Positions 37,713 through 47,809 of a stretch of DNA of 64,000 bases are shown piece by piece; within the stretch, counting starts at the first letter, position 1, and every line of letters starts with the position of its first letter. The stretch comes from Styela clava (lineage: Eukaryota; Chordata; Ascidiacea; Stolidobranchia; Styelidae). The notes below the pieces were generated by a model. That model made no database searches and had not been told where the DNA came from. It worked only from the letters and a program-made list of their open reading frames with translations. Made by a program: the position numbers and the translations under genes. The stretch covers positions 10,478,001-10,542,000 of the forward strand of contig NC_135262.1 in the NCBI RefSeq assembly GCF_964204865.1, read 5' to 3'.

Positions 37713-38241
37713 CGTCTATCTGCGAACATAAAATACGCAATAGAGTGTTCGATTATAAATATATTGAATTCGGATTTTTACGACCTTGGGATTTGTCAAC
37801 TCTGAGCTATTCTTTCGAAACTGACTTCCACTTCAGATTATTTTTCATTTATTCATTGCTGTTAGAAAAAATTCCAAGGTCTGCGTTTAAATTCCGAAGA
37901 GTACAATTTGCAATTGCGTCGACTAAAAATATAAAAGCATTACATCTCCGAAATGCCGCGGCCATAAAAATGTCTGGCAATGTGTACAATTATATCTTGT
38001 TTCGATTCGTATTTCCCGTGAATGGTAAAATTTTCAAAGTCAATATGGCTTCGATTAGGCAATGTTTGAAAAAGGTTACCCATACCGTGCACTTCACTGA
38101 GTGCAATGGGCACTGTACGACCATCTTCGGAGGTGCTGTGACCTAGTAAGCATCTTGTGCTATCTTGGCAGCAGAATGTGCGCTTCGGCAAACATCAAGT
38201 AGGCTACTGGAAACGTCGTAGATACCTGAAACTTTTGGGTG
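37713..38241. other. Short intergenic stretch
   Basis: It has open frames on both strands (plus 37661-38146, minus 37940-38191) but no recognisable domain. It lies between the LINE end and a GGTACTCC-family element. Probably non-coding. Confidence 0.35.
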
Positions 38242-38249
38242 CAATCATC

Positions 38250-38374
38250 GGCACTCCAGAAGTGTGTGTACCAATGTGGGTTGGCTACCCGAACTCGTAA
38301 CAGAACTAAAATGAGGAAAATCGTAATAAAATGATGGCCTAACCCTAACCTGGTACACACACTACGGGAGTACC
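38250..38374. mobile_element. GGTACTCC-family element, copy 5
   Basis: 125 bp, starting GGCACTCCAGAAGTGTGTGT and ending CACACTACGGGAGTACC. The flanks CAATCATC (38242-38249) and CAATCATA (38375-38382) form an 8-bp duplication with one mismatch. The interior (CCGAACTCGTAACAGAACTA, GGCCTAACCCTAACCTGG) matches copies 1-3. It sits 579 nt past the 3' end of the monooxygenase coding region. Confidence 0.87.
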
Positions 38375-38703
38375 CAATCATACACAAACAGAAGTTCAAG
38401 TATAAAAAATAAAAAAAATGACTCCATTTTCATAAAAGTAATAAAAATTAATGCGCTCTGTTTCATTTGGGTCACCCTGTATTATATCTTTGTTTGTTTT
38501 GTGCCCAATATGGTCGCCTGTAAATTCGCCAATTAGGGCAATGAGTGGCCTATATAAATATATATTCTCATTTCTGTTTTGTACCACCCAGTCACAAAAA
38601 AATTCCCTCTGAAGGCAGTTCTTTGTTGAAACGCATTTTTATATTAAGTTTATTGTGCACAAATTGTTTGTATTTTAAAATTGATACCGGGCTTTGTTTT
38701 CTT

Positions 38704-38709
38704 TTTATT
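38704..38709 (-). terminator. Candidate poly(A) signal of FMO gene
   Basis: TTTATT on the plus strand (AATAAA on the minus), about 245 nt past the stop codon of the monooxygenase gene. Confidence 0.4.
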
Positions 38710-38952
38710 TGTCACGCGGATCTTCAAAATAAACTATATCTATCGACTGGAAAATCATTTTGTAAATATACCTAAGACAATTCATATAGTATCCAGTAGA
38801 TAGCGTGCAAGTGCGTATTATTTATAGATAAAACCGTATTTTGCAATCCTCGCGTTCTGTCATTTACAATTGTAATTATATACTATTTTACTATTTGTAT
38901 TTTTAAACATTCATCGACGGTGGGAACACAGCAATAATCCGCTTATGAAATT

Positions 38953-41900
38953 TCAAGTTGCCCACAAATAACTGATAATCATTGCCACAATCCCAAACAA
39001 AATAATATCCAGAACCAGGTAAAATTTTGTGTGGCTTCCTATTGATTTTGTCATTCTTTTCTTTAGAGGAAATAGGATTCGATCATCTACTGTCATAATC
39101 GTCTTTCTTGCTTCCGACCATCTTCCAGGGCCTTCCAATCTGTACATCGAAGGTACGGCGGGTCCGAAATATACCTGCTTATGTAAAGTTTAAAATTATG
39201 AATTTTAAACGTGCCCTGTGGAAAAAAAAAAAACTTTTCAAATTGCATTTCCAATAAATCCTGATTGTTTGAATATGGAATTACAAGCAACGTCATTGAA
39301 AGGGGTCGGACACGGTTAATAAATCGTGTGTGAAAGTATGACAAAAGTTGAAAAGATTCCGATATTGTGTATGGTAACAAAGTTACATAAGTTTGGTTAT
39401 ACATAAGTTTGGTTATATATATGTTGTTGTATCGAAAATTTTAGCAAACAAAATTTATGTATATAAGTATAGCTACTCTTCACATATTACCTTGAATGCA
39501 AGGTAAGGATCCGTAATAAAGTATTTTAGATATTTTGGTTTACATGATATAATATCAGCGATTTCATCCATGTACGGTTGATAGTTGACCTGAAATACAT
39601 ATATAGTAAAATTATTACTAAATTAAGTCGAACGATATATTTACATCCACGAATACAAAGATTTCATTTGTTTTTATATTAGAAACATATATAAATACCA
39701 ATGTTTCGTGTCGTTTGCTTTTGACATAATTGTTAGCTAATGCTTCCCTTATTTTTCGAATATCTTTTTTCATTTCTTCTTCACTTGGCAAGCCAAGCTC
39801 CCCTGCAAATAAGAAGTACCACAATATGTTAATAGATTACTCATTTAAATCTTTCCAAGGCCACGAACATTCAATGACACGATATATGAAGTTTTTGAAT
39901 GCAATAAGTTCAAATTAATGATTAGATGATACATTTTCCATTGTACCTAATAAATCACGTTTAGACAGTTATAATGTCCAAAACCTAACCGTGCTACAAC
40001 AAAACACACTTCAAACATAGGTCGTATGATTTGTATGATTGATCGAATGTGACGATATCAAGTTCGCATTCAGCGTCGAAGTTCATAGAGCAAGTTTGAG
40101 TTTATTTTTTGTATCCAAGTTCACGTACAATACATTCACCTTTAAAAACTTTTGTTGTCCACCGACATTGAATTTCAGAGATTGGATTAACGGCACCAAG
40201 CGGTTGAATGGCACCAATAATTGCTAACGTATGCTTCTTAAGGTGTGGTGGCCAAACGTATTTGAACAAATCGCATCGATTTTCTTCGACCTGAAATAAT
40301 TGGAAAAGCATTTGCAATTGGAAGATACTTAATTAGCAACAAATTTCGACTTGCTAATTGACAACTTTTCTTTATTTATTGAAAAATAGCCGACTTCTGA
40401 AGTGTTAACGTACCATCAGTAATATTTCAGGCCACATATTATATATACTTGAAAGTCATCAAAATTCATGGGTATAAGTATTATCTATTAATCGGCAGTC
40501 TTTTTGCAAATGCCTTTATATATAGAAGGAAAGACAAATAGGTTTTCACAAATTAATTATATGTGTTGATTAAATTATGTAAAGATTTTTTTTTAAAATA
40601 CTCAAATGCAATTTTACATAGATCATCACAACACCTATCCCGCACTCATCTTCTTTGTGCATTACCTGTAAAATTGATTTCAGAAATGGATACTCAACAG
40701 AGTAACCAGTAGCAAATATTGCAGCATCGATATTTTCTTCTGTTCCATCTTCGAAAATTACACTGACTTGTATGCTTCCCGTGCTCATACGGTCAGCAAT
40801 ATCGTCGTTGATGCAGCAACACTATAAACAAGAAGTTGACACCAGTTCAAAACGGTGTAAACAGAAAACTATAATTCATGAAATGCAGTATTTTTGACAG
40901 TATGAATATTATTATTAATATTATACGCCATATAAGTTGTACTACATATAGAAATTGAATAATATATATGATTTAACCTGTGCAAACACGGGATGATCGG
41001 GCAATAATCCGTATTTTTCATGATCAAAATGATTAGCGACAACTTTTTTGCCGATGTATTGAAACAATACTCTGGGAATTATTTTCCTCACATCGGTTAC
41101 GAATCTGGAAAAAATGAATATTATAATATTAACAACAAAAACGATAATGGGATCTTTCGGATCCACCCCAATATTCAAGTTTTTGTCAAATATGTTGAAA
41201 ACACTGAATATTCTTACTTTCTTGCAAATTGTAGCTCACTTGGCAAACCATGATTGTCAATTCTTCTAAATATCCACGCTCCGCGACGTGTGCTTAGATA
41301 CACCTTTATTACAAATACGTATCATAAGGAAAAATAATATTGAAATGAAAAAAATGCATACTAGTTTATGATTCTGATTTAATAAGTAACTGTAAAATTA
41401 GCGTTGACAAAATGCAAGAGTATTTTGCATCTTTAACAGCCAACATAACAGTGGTGCAATTATATCAAAAACATACATATATATTATAAGCTACTCATTA
41501 TTATCTACTCAGTAAATCAATCAATGTGATTCATCATACTCCAACGGAGCACAAATCACGGGCCTACCGTTACAGTAAAGCTTGCCAGTTTTATTTGTAT
41601 ACAATTCGTGTGAGACTACTTTAAATTTGATTAAACTTCCGTTACTTTAATATTTGAGAACCTGTTTAGATTGTCGACAGAGATCAACCGCGATATCCAC
41701 CCCAGAATTTCCAATTCCCACGACGACAACGTTTAAATTTTCGTATCCAGTAGGGTCTCGATAATCTCGACTATGAATATATTTTCCTTCAAAGTTTTCC
41801 ATTCCTGTCAGATATGAATGTAACTTAACCGTTTAACGGAGAATGAAAAACGCTAATTCGTTGATTGTTACCATTAATGAGGATTAGCGATGAGTTATTG

Positions 41901-43250
41901 TTCTATTTACATTGACCGCTTCTCACATATGCATTACTGCCGGTTGATATAACTCACCTTTAAAATCTTCAAGTGGAAAGTATGGAACAGCATGTCTTCC
42001 AACACATACTAAAACTCCGTCATATATTTCAATCGTTTTTTTACCAGTTTTAACATCTTCCTGGGTTACTTTCCTATGTTGAATGCAAGCAAAAATTTCT
42101 CAGTTGTCTGTAAACTAAGATTTCATTAGTTGGCCTGTTTTTTTTACAGGACAGTGTTAAAGATGTTGATAGAAATCTACACAAAGACTTTACCACAGCA
42201 CTTGGCTGACAGAAATGAAAGTTACGCATATCCGATATTACGGACGGCATTCAAATTTATAATATGAGTTGTTTTGCAGGTGCAGAAACGTATTTTGAAA
42301 AAATTTACTCGACCACGATCGATATATTTTGAATTTGACAAAGTTACAGTAATTAAATTGAGAGAAAATCATCTTGTAATACATTAACCTTTTGTTACCA
42401 TTGGCCATTGTTATCAAATCCACTTGAAGTTGTGCATGATACCACCCTTGTAAAAAATCTTATATGTTGACGCAGCTGGAACCTGCCGATTGACAATGGT
42501 AAACACATAAATGAAAAAGGGAGTTGTTATATTCGATATGCTCAGGACTTGTCAATAATAGGTCGTATGGAATCATTGGAACAAAGGAGAACGACAGCAT
42601 TTAGGGTGTTCAAGAATAATGATATGAAATATTATTTCTATTATAATTACCTTTCCGCGTACAAATTAAAGTATTCCTGTATTTTGGAATGATGCATAAA
42701 ATTTGGAAATTCTTTCGGCACGGGAAAATCAGAGAAGCCCATCATTTCCTTGCTTGAATTTGCCACGGTAGACTTGTATATAGATCCGGAGTTTTTGGTT
42801 GTATGGACGTAATTCCAGACACCTGTGTTCAAAGGAATGAGGCAATGTCTAATATCTTTCTGAATCGACTCACTCACTACTCTCCCTCACATTACCCGTG
42901 GCGTGCTCGTCAATAAAGGAAAATTTGTATATGTTAAATTGTATGTCAGTGTATCGAGGCATTTTCAAAATTTAGTCAGCTATTGTAACTGCTTTTCTGT
43001 GTAATATTTCTTATCAAACTGTTTGCGTCGTGTTTGTATTAAACAAATTCCATATATATATTATACGTATATATATGGGTATACGTGTAAGGGAAATACA
43101 AATACGATCCTGACGATATATCCGATGAAGAATACACCCACCTCCGATATTATCGTGTTCTTCAAAGCAAACTGGAGTTATGCCTTCGTCTAGACATGTT
43201 TTTATAGCAGTTAGTCCACTAGCCCCAGATCCAATGACGGCAACCTTCAT
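38953..43250 (-). CDS. FMO: Flavin-containing monooxygenase (12 exons)
   Basis: NADPH- and O2-dependent oxidation of soft nucleophiles (N, S) at the ER membrane. Exons in minus order: 43142-43250, 42651-42822, 42399-42482, 41958-42073, 41662-41804, 41218-41303, 40978-41104, 40666-40821, 40140-40290, 39699-39802, 39491-39589, 38953-39174. All introns are GT-AG and 77-358 bp long. The phases join without a break to 522 codons, against about 530 in vertebrate FMOs. VIGSGASG (5-12) is the FAD Rossmann motif. [11 protein letters not shown] (165-175) is the FMO signature FxGxxxHxxx[13 protein letters not shown] (186-197) is the NADPH GxGxSG site. IFATGY (314-319) is the C-terminal family motif. [19 protein letters not shown] and [10 protein letters not shown] follow. 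[17 protein letters not shown] is the usual late block. A hydrophobic tail (about 500-520) is the membrane anchor. The first ATG coincides with the Rossmann start. The exact FMO paralogue cannot be assigned. Confidence 0.96.
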
Positions 43251-44394
43251 TCTTATTTTCCGTTAGTTTTATATACAGTATTTTGTACAAATTAAAATTG
43301 CTCAAATATGCATCCAAATGACAAAACATGAGTAAAATCAAAAGCGGGAAGCCTGGGTATCTTCTGCTTTATATATATTTTTTGCTGTCAATAGCCTTGA
43401 CACATGGAAACGCATCTGTTCGAGTAATTGACCATCAAATATTCTAAATGTCATAATTTTTAGAAGATTAATGTTTTATCGTTCCTTTGTAATTTGAAAA
43501 TAGCTCATCAACGTCAGGCTCAAGAAATTTCAACTGAAATAAAATTTAAACTTTTGTCGCCGAGGTATGATCACAATTTACGTGCTTGTTTCAGTGCCAG
43601 TTTGAATGAATTCATATTTCATGGACGTTCAAAGTCCAAAGACGTTCATGAATATTCTGACTCTTTGTAACTGCGTATGAAAAGTACATCTGCGTTGCAA
43701 TGCTTCATCAACGTGACAAAGGAATTGACTGACAATCCAGAGCCTCTTACTTGCTCCTGCTCGGCATCACACATTTTCTTTTGCGTACGTGTATGCGCAA
43801 GTGGTGGGATGGTTCTAATTACGGGATGTTTCAAAGATACATAAAACTTCGTTTGTATATATTTGAGCTCTCTTGGTATTTTTCTTTGATTTTACGTCCG
43901 TTCATGGGTATTGCATAGGGCGCAACCGTCATGGCTCATTTTTTGTTTTGCAGAATTGTACTAACAAAATTCACGACGTATACATGAAAGATTTTCGAGC
44001 GTTCTGCGTGGAATTGTCGAAAGCCATTTGTACATTACAGCAGGGCCGATGTGGATGATAACAACATAGTTCCTATCTCATAAGTTGTTTCGATAAAACA
44101 ATTGAAGCGCAGCCAGCGCAGCACGGGCCCTGCGCTCTGGAAATAAACAGGGCTAAGGAATCTGAGAGTTGGCTGCAATATAATTCGAAATATTCAAGAA
44201 TCGATTTTCGGTTCACTAAAATTTCAACTCACGATTTACGATATCGGACTTAAAAAATTCGACTCTGACAATACAAAATGTTCCAAAGGCAGTCGAGCAG
44301 TTATTAATAACCCTTTTGAACAAGATTCTTGCTTTCCACGTATGTTACATGTAGAAAAAAATTAGGGCATATTGGTCTCATAAACAGTACCGGT
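43251..44394. other. Upstream of FMO gene; nothing recognised
   Basis: About 1.1 kb of AT-rich sequence, probably including the monooxygenase promoter. No TATA box or other site could be assigned. The reading frames at 43646-43834 and 43873-44058 show no domain. Confidence 0.35.
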
Positions 44395-44661
44395 TGACAT
44401 ATAGGATAGGATTTACATATCTATCCCGGGGGAGAGGAAAGCCGATAAAACATCTTAACCATATGGCGAACCACGGCCTCTCGTCCGGTTACCATTCCTT
44501 GTCGGGTATGGGATTCGTTAGGTATTTGTTTTCGGAAGCATGGACTTGATGGTGGAGGAAGGCGTAACCGACCAGCGGTTATGTAAACCACCCTACGGCG
44601 AGTCCACCAGAGTGGTGAGCGTATTCTTAACGCTTAGCACGATGAGCCACACCGCCGCGCC
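44395..44661 (-). mobile_element. Probable tRNA-Ser-derived SINE
   Basis: On the minus strand the segment begins GGCGCGGCGGTGTGGCTCAT, with a box-A-like TGGCTCATCGTGC. It then has AGCGT-TAAGAAT-ACGCT, a perfect 5-bp stem with a 7-nt loop whose central triplet AGA would read as a serine anticodon. Next is CACCA-CTC-TGGTG, a 5-bp stem in the place of the long variable arm of tRNA-Ser. The T arm is not intact, so this is not a working tRNA. A non-tRNA body follows to about 44,395. The segment is much more GC-rich than its surroundings. No second copy occurs in this window, so SINE status rests on the tRNA-like head. Confidence 0.55.
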
Positions 44662-45355
44662 TATATAAAATACCCGATTAGTCTAGAAATGCATATAGAA
44701 CAATTTGAGGGTACTTATAATTCTTATTATAAGTATATTACTTATACAGAATATTACTTATTATTTCCTCATAATCATTAGATTAGAGGACATAAGATTT
44801 TGTATGGATAGATAAATTTCTAACATGATTTCATTACCAGTATGTGATGACGTAACACATATTTTTGATAAATGACCGGTGGGTGTACTACACGAGTGTC
44901 TTTCGAAAAATAACACTAGTGCTTACTTTCAGGGGATGTCTTATATTTTCATTTATCAAAAACAAAATTACAAAGTAGAGAATTACGAGAATTTCAAATC
45001 ACAAATTTTGAAAACTGATATCCATTTACTTATAAATAACACGTTTTTATTCAAAATAGCTGCAAAACATAGATTATCAATCTTTCAAAACCATTAGTAG
45101 AGATTTCTTGCTATCGACTAGGTCATAAAAAATTTCACGCTATTGACTAGGTCTTATTTCAAGGGGAAGGCTTATATTGAAATCATTTTTAAAATTCAGG
45201 CTGGGTCCTATTTTATATACAACTTAATGTATATAACATCAAATTTTCAAATTATTTTGTACTAAATGGTAGCATGTACATTTTCATAAGGAGACAATTT
45301 TTTTTTTCTTCAAGAATGAAAAGAATTTATGGACTCTATAATGATAACCATATTT

Positions 45356-45751
45356 TCAATCCTTTTTAAAAGCTTCCAAATATCTATCTTGATAAAATAT
45401 TCCATGACTGTATTTCTTTTCAAATGGATCTGGCCATCTCCATGGATAAGGTTTATGTAAACGTTTCTGACCCCTTCTGCCCCATTGCATTTGATTATGC
45501 CTGGGATGAGTCTCACATGTGACAATTAATCGTCCATTTGGTCTCGATATTCTACAGTCAGGACAGCGTCTGTGTACGGCAACATGGCGCTTTAATCCTC
45601 TTGTAATGATACAGTTATTTATTCCATTTGGTGCAGCTGTGAAAGCAGAAAGCAATGAATTTTTTCCAATTGGTTGTGTATGTTGAACTATATTGAAAAA
45701 GTTATTCTTCTTCACAAATATATTGTTCAGTAAGATTCGTAAAGAAAACAT
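45356..45751 (-). CDS. MRPL36: Mitochondrial ribosomal protein bL36m, extended
   Basis: 131-aa zinc-ribbon protein of the mitochondrial large ribosomal subunit, in a single exon. Residues 1-50 or so lack acidic residues and carry Arg/Lys among hydrophobics, fitting a mitochondrial presequence. Residues 51-88 carry the L36 core RGLKRHVAVHRRCPDCRISR, with C63-x2-C66-x12-C79 and a closing His85 in CETHPRHNQM. Animal bL36m proteins usually end near this ...KQRQM point at about 100 aa. Here about 42 further residues follow (WGRRGQKRLHKPYPWRWPDP and on), rich in aromatic and basic residues. The gene lies 1.1 kb downstream of uL11m on the same strand. The short length limits certainty, but the zinc-ribbon pattern is specific. 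Confidence 0.82.
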   Translation of the reverse strand: MFSLRILLNNIFVKKNNFFNIVQHTQPIGKNSLLSAFTAAPNGINNCIITRGLKRHVAVHRRCPDCRISRPNGRLIVTCETHPRHNQMQWGRRGQKRLHKPYPWRWPDPFEKKYSHGIFYQDRYLEAFKKD

Positions 45752-46850
45752 TGTTATTAAATTAAAGATATTTCATCATAATCTGTAAAAAAGAGAAGTA
45801 TAATTTGAAATACTTCGAGTTTGAATACCAATGATTGTGCTGAAATACACTTTTTCTTACTTTTGGTTGTAGTTTAATATTCTTAATTCTCCATATTCAT
45901 TTTCAACCCAGCACTATTTAGTGAGTTAAAAAGAAACCAAGAGAATACTTAACTTTTTGTCAAACATATTTAAACAAAATGTATCACCAGGACCAAGAGC
46001 TACATGATAATTTTGAAAAAATTTCTGCATGAAAATGTAGGAAATTGATTTGAGGCAGATGGGAGTCATAGTCATATTACATATAGCTGGTATAGAAGTC
46101 ATATTATGAAAATCCACAAAAATAGAGCTAATTTTTTCAACTACCTTAGAGCAGGATTAGGCAAGGTTTTCAGACAAGGACAAGGCGCCAAAAATTTTCC
46201 CACCTAAACTGGAAGGCCAGGTAAAAGTGACGTAAACAGTTACATATCATGAACAATATTTACAGTGTTAAAAAGCAAAATTTAAAAATAGTGAGCCTCG
46301 TGCCAAAACTAAAGTTAATCGCAATCTCAACAAATTCCTTAGTTATTTTTTTGCTAAAACATCAAAATTTGGTTTTAGATTGGCTGTGGCGGCATCAGGC
46401 GGGCCAGATTGAAGTACCCAGTAGGCCGGATTTGGCCCACGGGCCGTAATTTTCCCATATCATAAATAGAGTCATCAAATTTCTGAACAAGTCAATTGAA
46501 AACATTGGGAGTAAGCATTTGCAATCTCAAAAGTTCATGTAGTCAAAATTTTGCTATCAACAAATTTGGGGGTTGAACTTTTAAATCTAATATTTGAGAA
46601 ATAGAGACTGTAAAGTGTAAATTACTGTCACATCAAAGTCAGAAGTCTCAAGAAGGTTAAGTATCGAATTGCTAATCAGTTGTAATTTTCAAATGCACAG
46701 CCATTGGAATAATCAAAATATATCATAGTATTATTCGACAATTCAAATATTTCTGAATAATATTGTTTCATTTCTTAACTTAAATTAAACTGGGTTTTTG
46801 AATGGCAAAAAAAATATATAGCAAAGCAGTACGAAATCATCACTGTGAAT
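45752..46850. other. Spacer between two mitoribosomal genes
   Basis: 1.1 kb with no recognised gene. Its centre is occupied by the hAT-like relic listed next. No clear AATAAA lies just beyond the uL11m stop on the minus strand. Confidence 0.4.
46147..46462. mobile_element. hAT-like repeat relic, copy B of a dispersed pair
   Basis: The left end AGAGCAGGATTAGGCAAGG and right end GGCCGGATTTGGCCCACGGGCC flank an interior co-linear with 21561-21815 (shared blocks TGAACAATATTTAC, AACAAATTCCT, GGGCCAGATTGAAGTACC). This copy retains more of its left end than the other. No coding capacity and no clear target duplication. Confidence 0.75.
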
Positions 46851-47456
46851 TCATGATAATTTCATTTTCTTTTTCAACTCCAGTTCTTTCTGTAACTTTT
46901 CTTCTTGGTATTCTGCTTCTTTTTCATCTACAGTTTGTAAATAACGATCATAGACTTCAGGATCAAGTTTTTCAACAATATCAATATGACTCCTATAACA
47001 AGATTGAGCAATTTCTTCACACATTTGCTGCATAGTATAATCGCGAATAGTGTAGTATTCGTCTTGTATTTTCACTTTCGCAATCTCGTATATATGTTTA
47101 TGAGTAATTTTTCCAATGAAGTCCTGACCTAAATTTAATGGCCTTTCTCCCTTTTTTGCACCAGCTGCTTGAAATATCATATACCCCTTGGTGGGTGATG
47201 AAATATTAATTTTGAAATTTTTCCCATCAAGGTATATCCGAGTATCAAGTGGAATTCCAGTTTTTATATGTTTTGTTTGTTGATTGAATTCTGACGCGAA
47301 TTTCGCAATAGGAATTCCTCTTTGGCCGAGAACGGGACCCAATGGAGGACCCGTTGAAGCACGATTGGCTGCTATAACTGTGTCTATTATGTTTGGCAGC
47401 TTTTTTTCCACAACCTGGTTTTGCAGGGACTTTCCAACTCGGGATAGCTTTGACAT
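46851..47456 (-). CDS. MRPL11: Mitochondrial ribosomal protein uL11m
   Basis: 201-aa protein of the mitochondrial large ribosomal subunit stalk base, where it binds rRNA and helps recruit translation factors. It is a single exon. The N-terminal domain carries the family hallmark ANRASTGPPLGPVLGQRGI (about residues 29-48) and continues IPIAKFASEFNQQTK. The middle has FKINISSPTKGYMIFQAAGA, and the C-terminal rRNA-binding domain has ITHKHIYEIAKVKIQD. The tail is Lys/Glu-rich and helical. Length fits animal uL11m (about 190-200 aa). The ATG at 47456 begins MSKLSRVGKSLQ, a basic amphipathic start fitting import. bL36m follows 1.1 kb downstream on the same strand. Confidence 0.96.
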   Translation of the reverse strand: MSKLSRVGKSLQNQVVEKKLPNIIDTVIAANRASTGPPLGPVLGQRGIPIAKFASEFNQQTKHIKTGIPLDTRIYLDGKNFKINISSPTKGYMIFQAAGAKKGERPLNLGQDFIGKITHKHIYEIAKVKIQDEYYTIRDYTMQQMCEEIAQSCYRSHIDIVEKLDPEVYDRYLQTVDEKEAEYQEEKLQKELELKKKMKLS

Positions 47457-47684
47457 ATTTTTGTATTATCACTTAAACCTTTATACTTTAATCTGTCAGA
47501 ATTAGCTGATCTCCAAACAGAAACAGCTGAAAACAGAAAATATGAAGATAGTATGACAAAGGAATGTCTGATACAGGCACAAAGTACATGGAAATGGTTT
47601 GGACAGAGCAACAACAAATGAAAAATGGCCACTAAACCAGCAGTTTTCGATACAAGTCTCTAAACTGCTATTCGCGAGTCACAG

Positions 47685-47800
47685 AGTCAGGTACGGTATT
47701 AATTATCGTAGGTCATCAGAGTCTCGACTCAAGTCCAAGTTTGAGTCCCTGCACTCCCTGACTCCTGAGTCTGTGAGTCATAAGTCTCAAAGTCTGTAAG
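47685..47800. repeat. Degenerate GAGTC/GACTC-rich repeat
   Basis: Irregular recurrence of GAGTC and GACTC (CAGAGTCTCGACTC, AGTTTGAGTCC, CCTGACTCCTGAGTCTGTGAGTC). It is short, low-complexity and lies just upstream of the uL11m gene. Confidence 0.5.
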
Positions 47801-47809
47801 CCAAGTGTA

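Noticed and set aside
37661-38146. 161-codon plus-strand reading frame after the LINE
   Set aside because: Starts in the LINE tail and has no recognisable domain; an equally long minus frame overlaps it.
44610-44661. A functional tRNA-Ser gene
   Set aside because: Anticodon and variable arms fold, but the T arm and acceptor pairing are missing, so it is a derived repeat.
45989-46117. Small minus-strand frame between the two mitoribosomal genes as an extra exon
   Set aside because: No similarity to ribosomal proteins and no matching splice phases.
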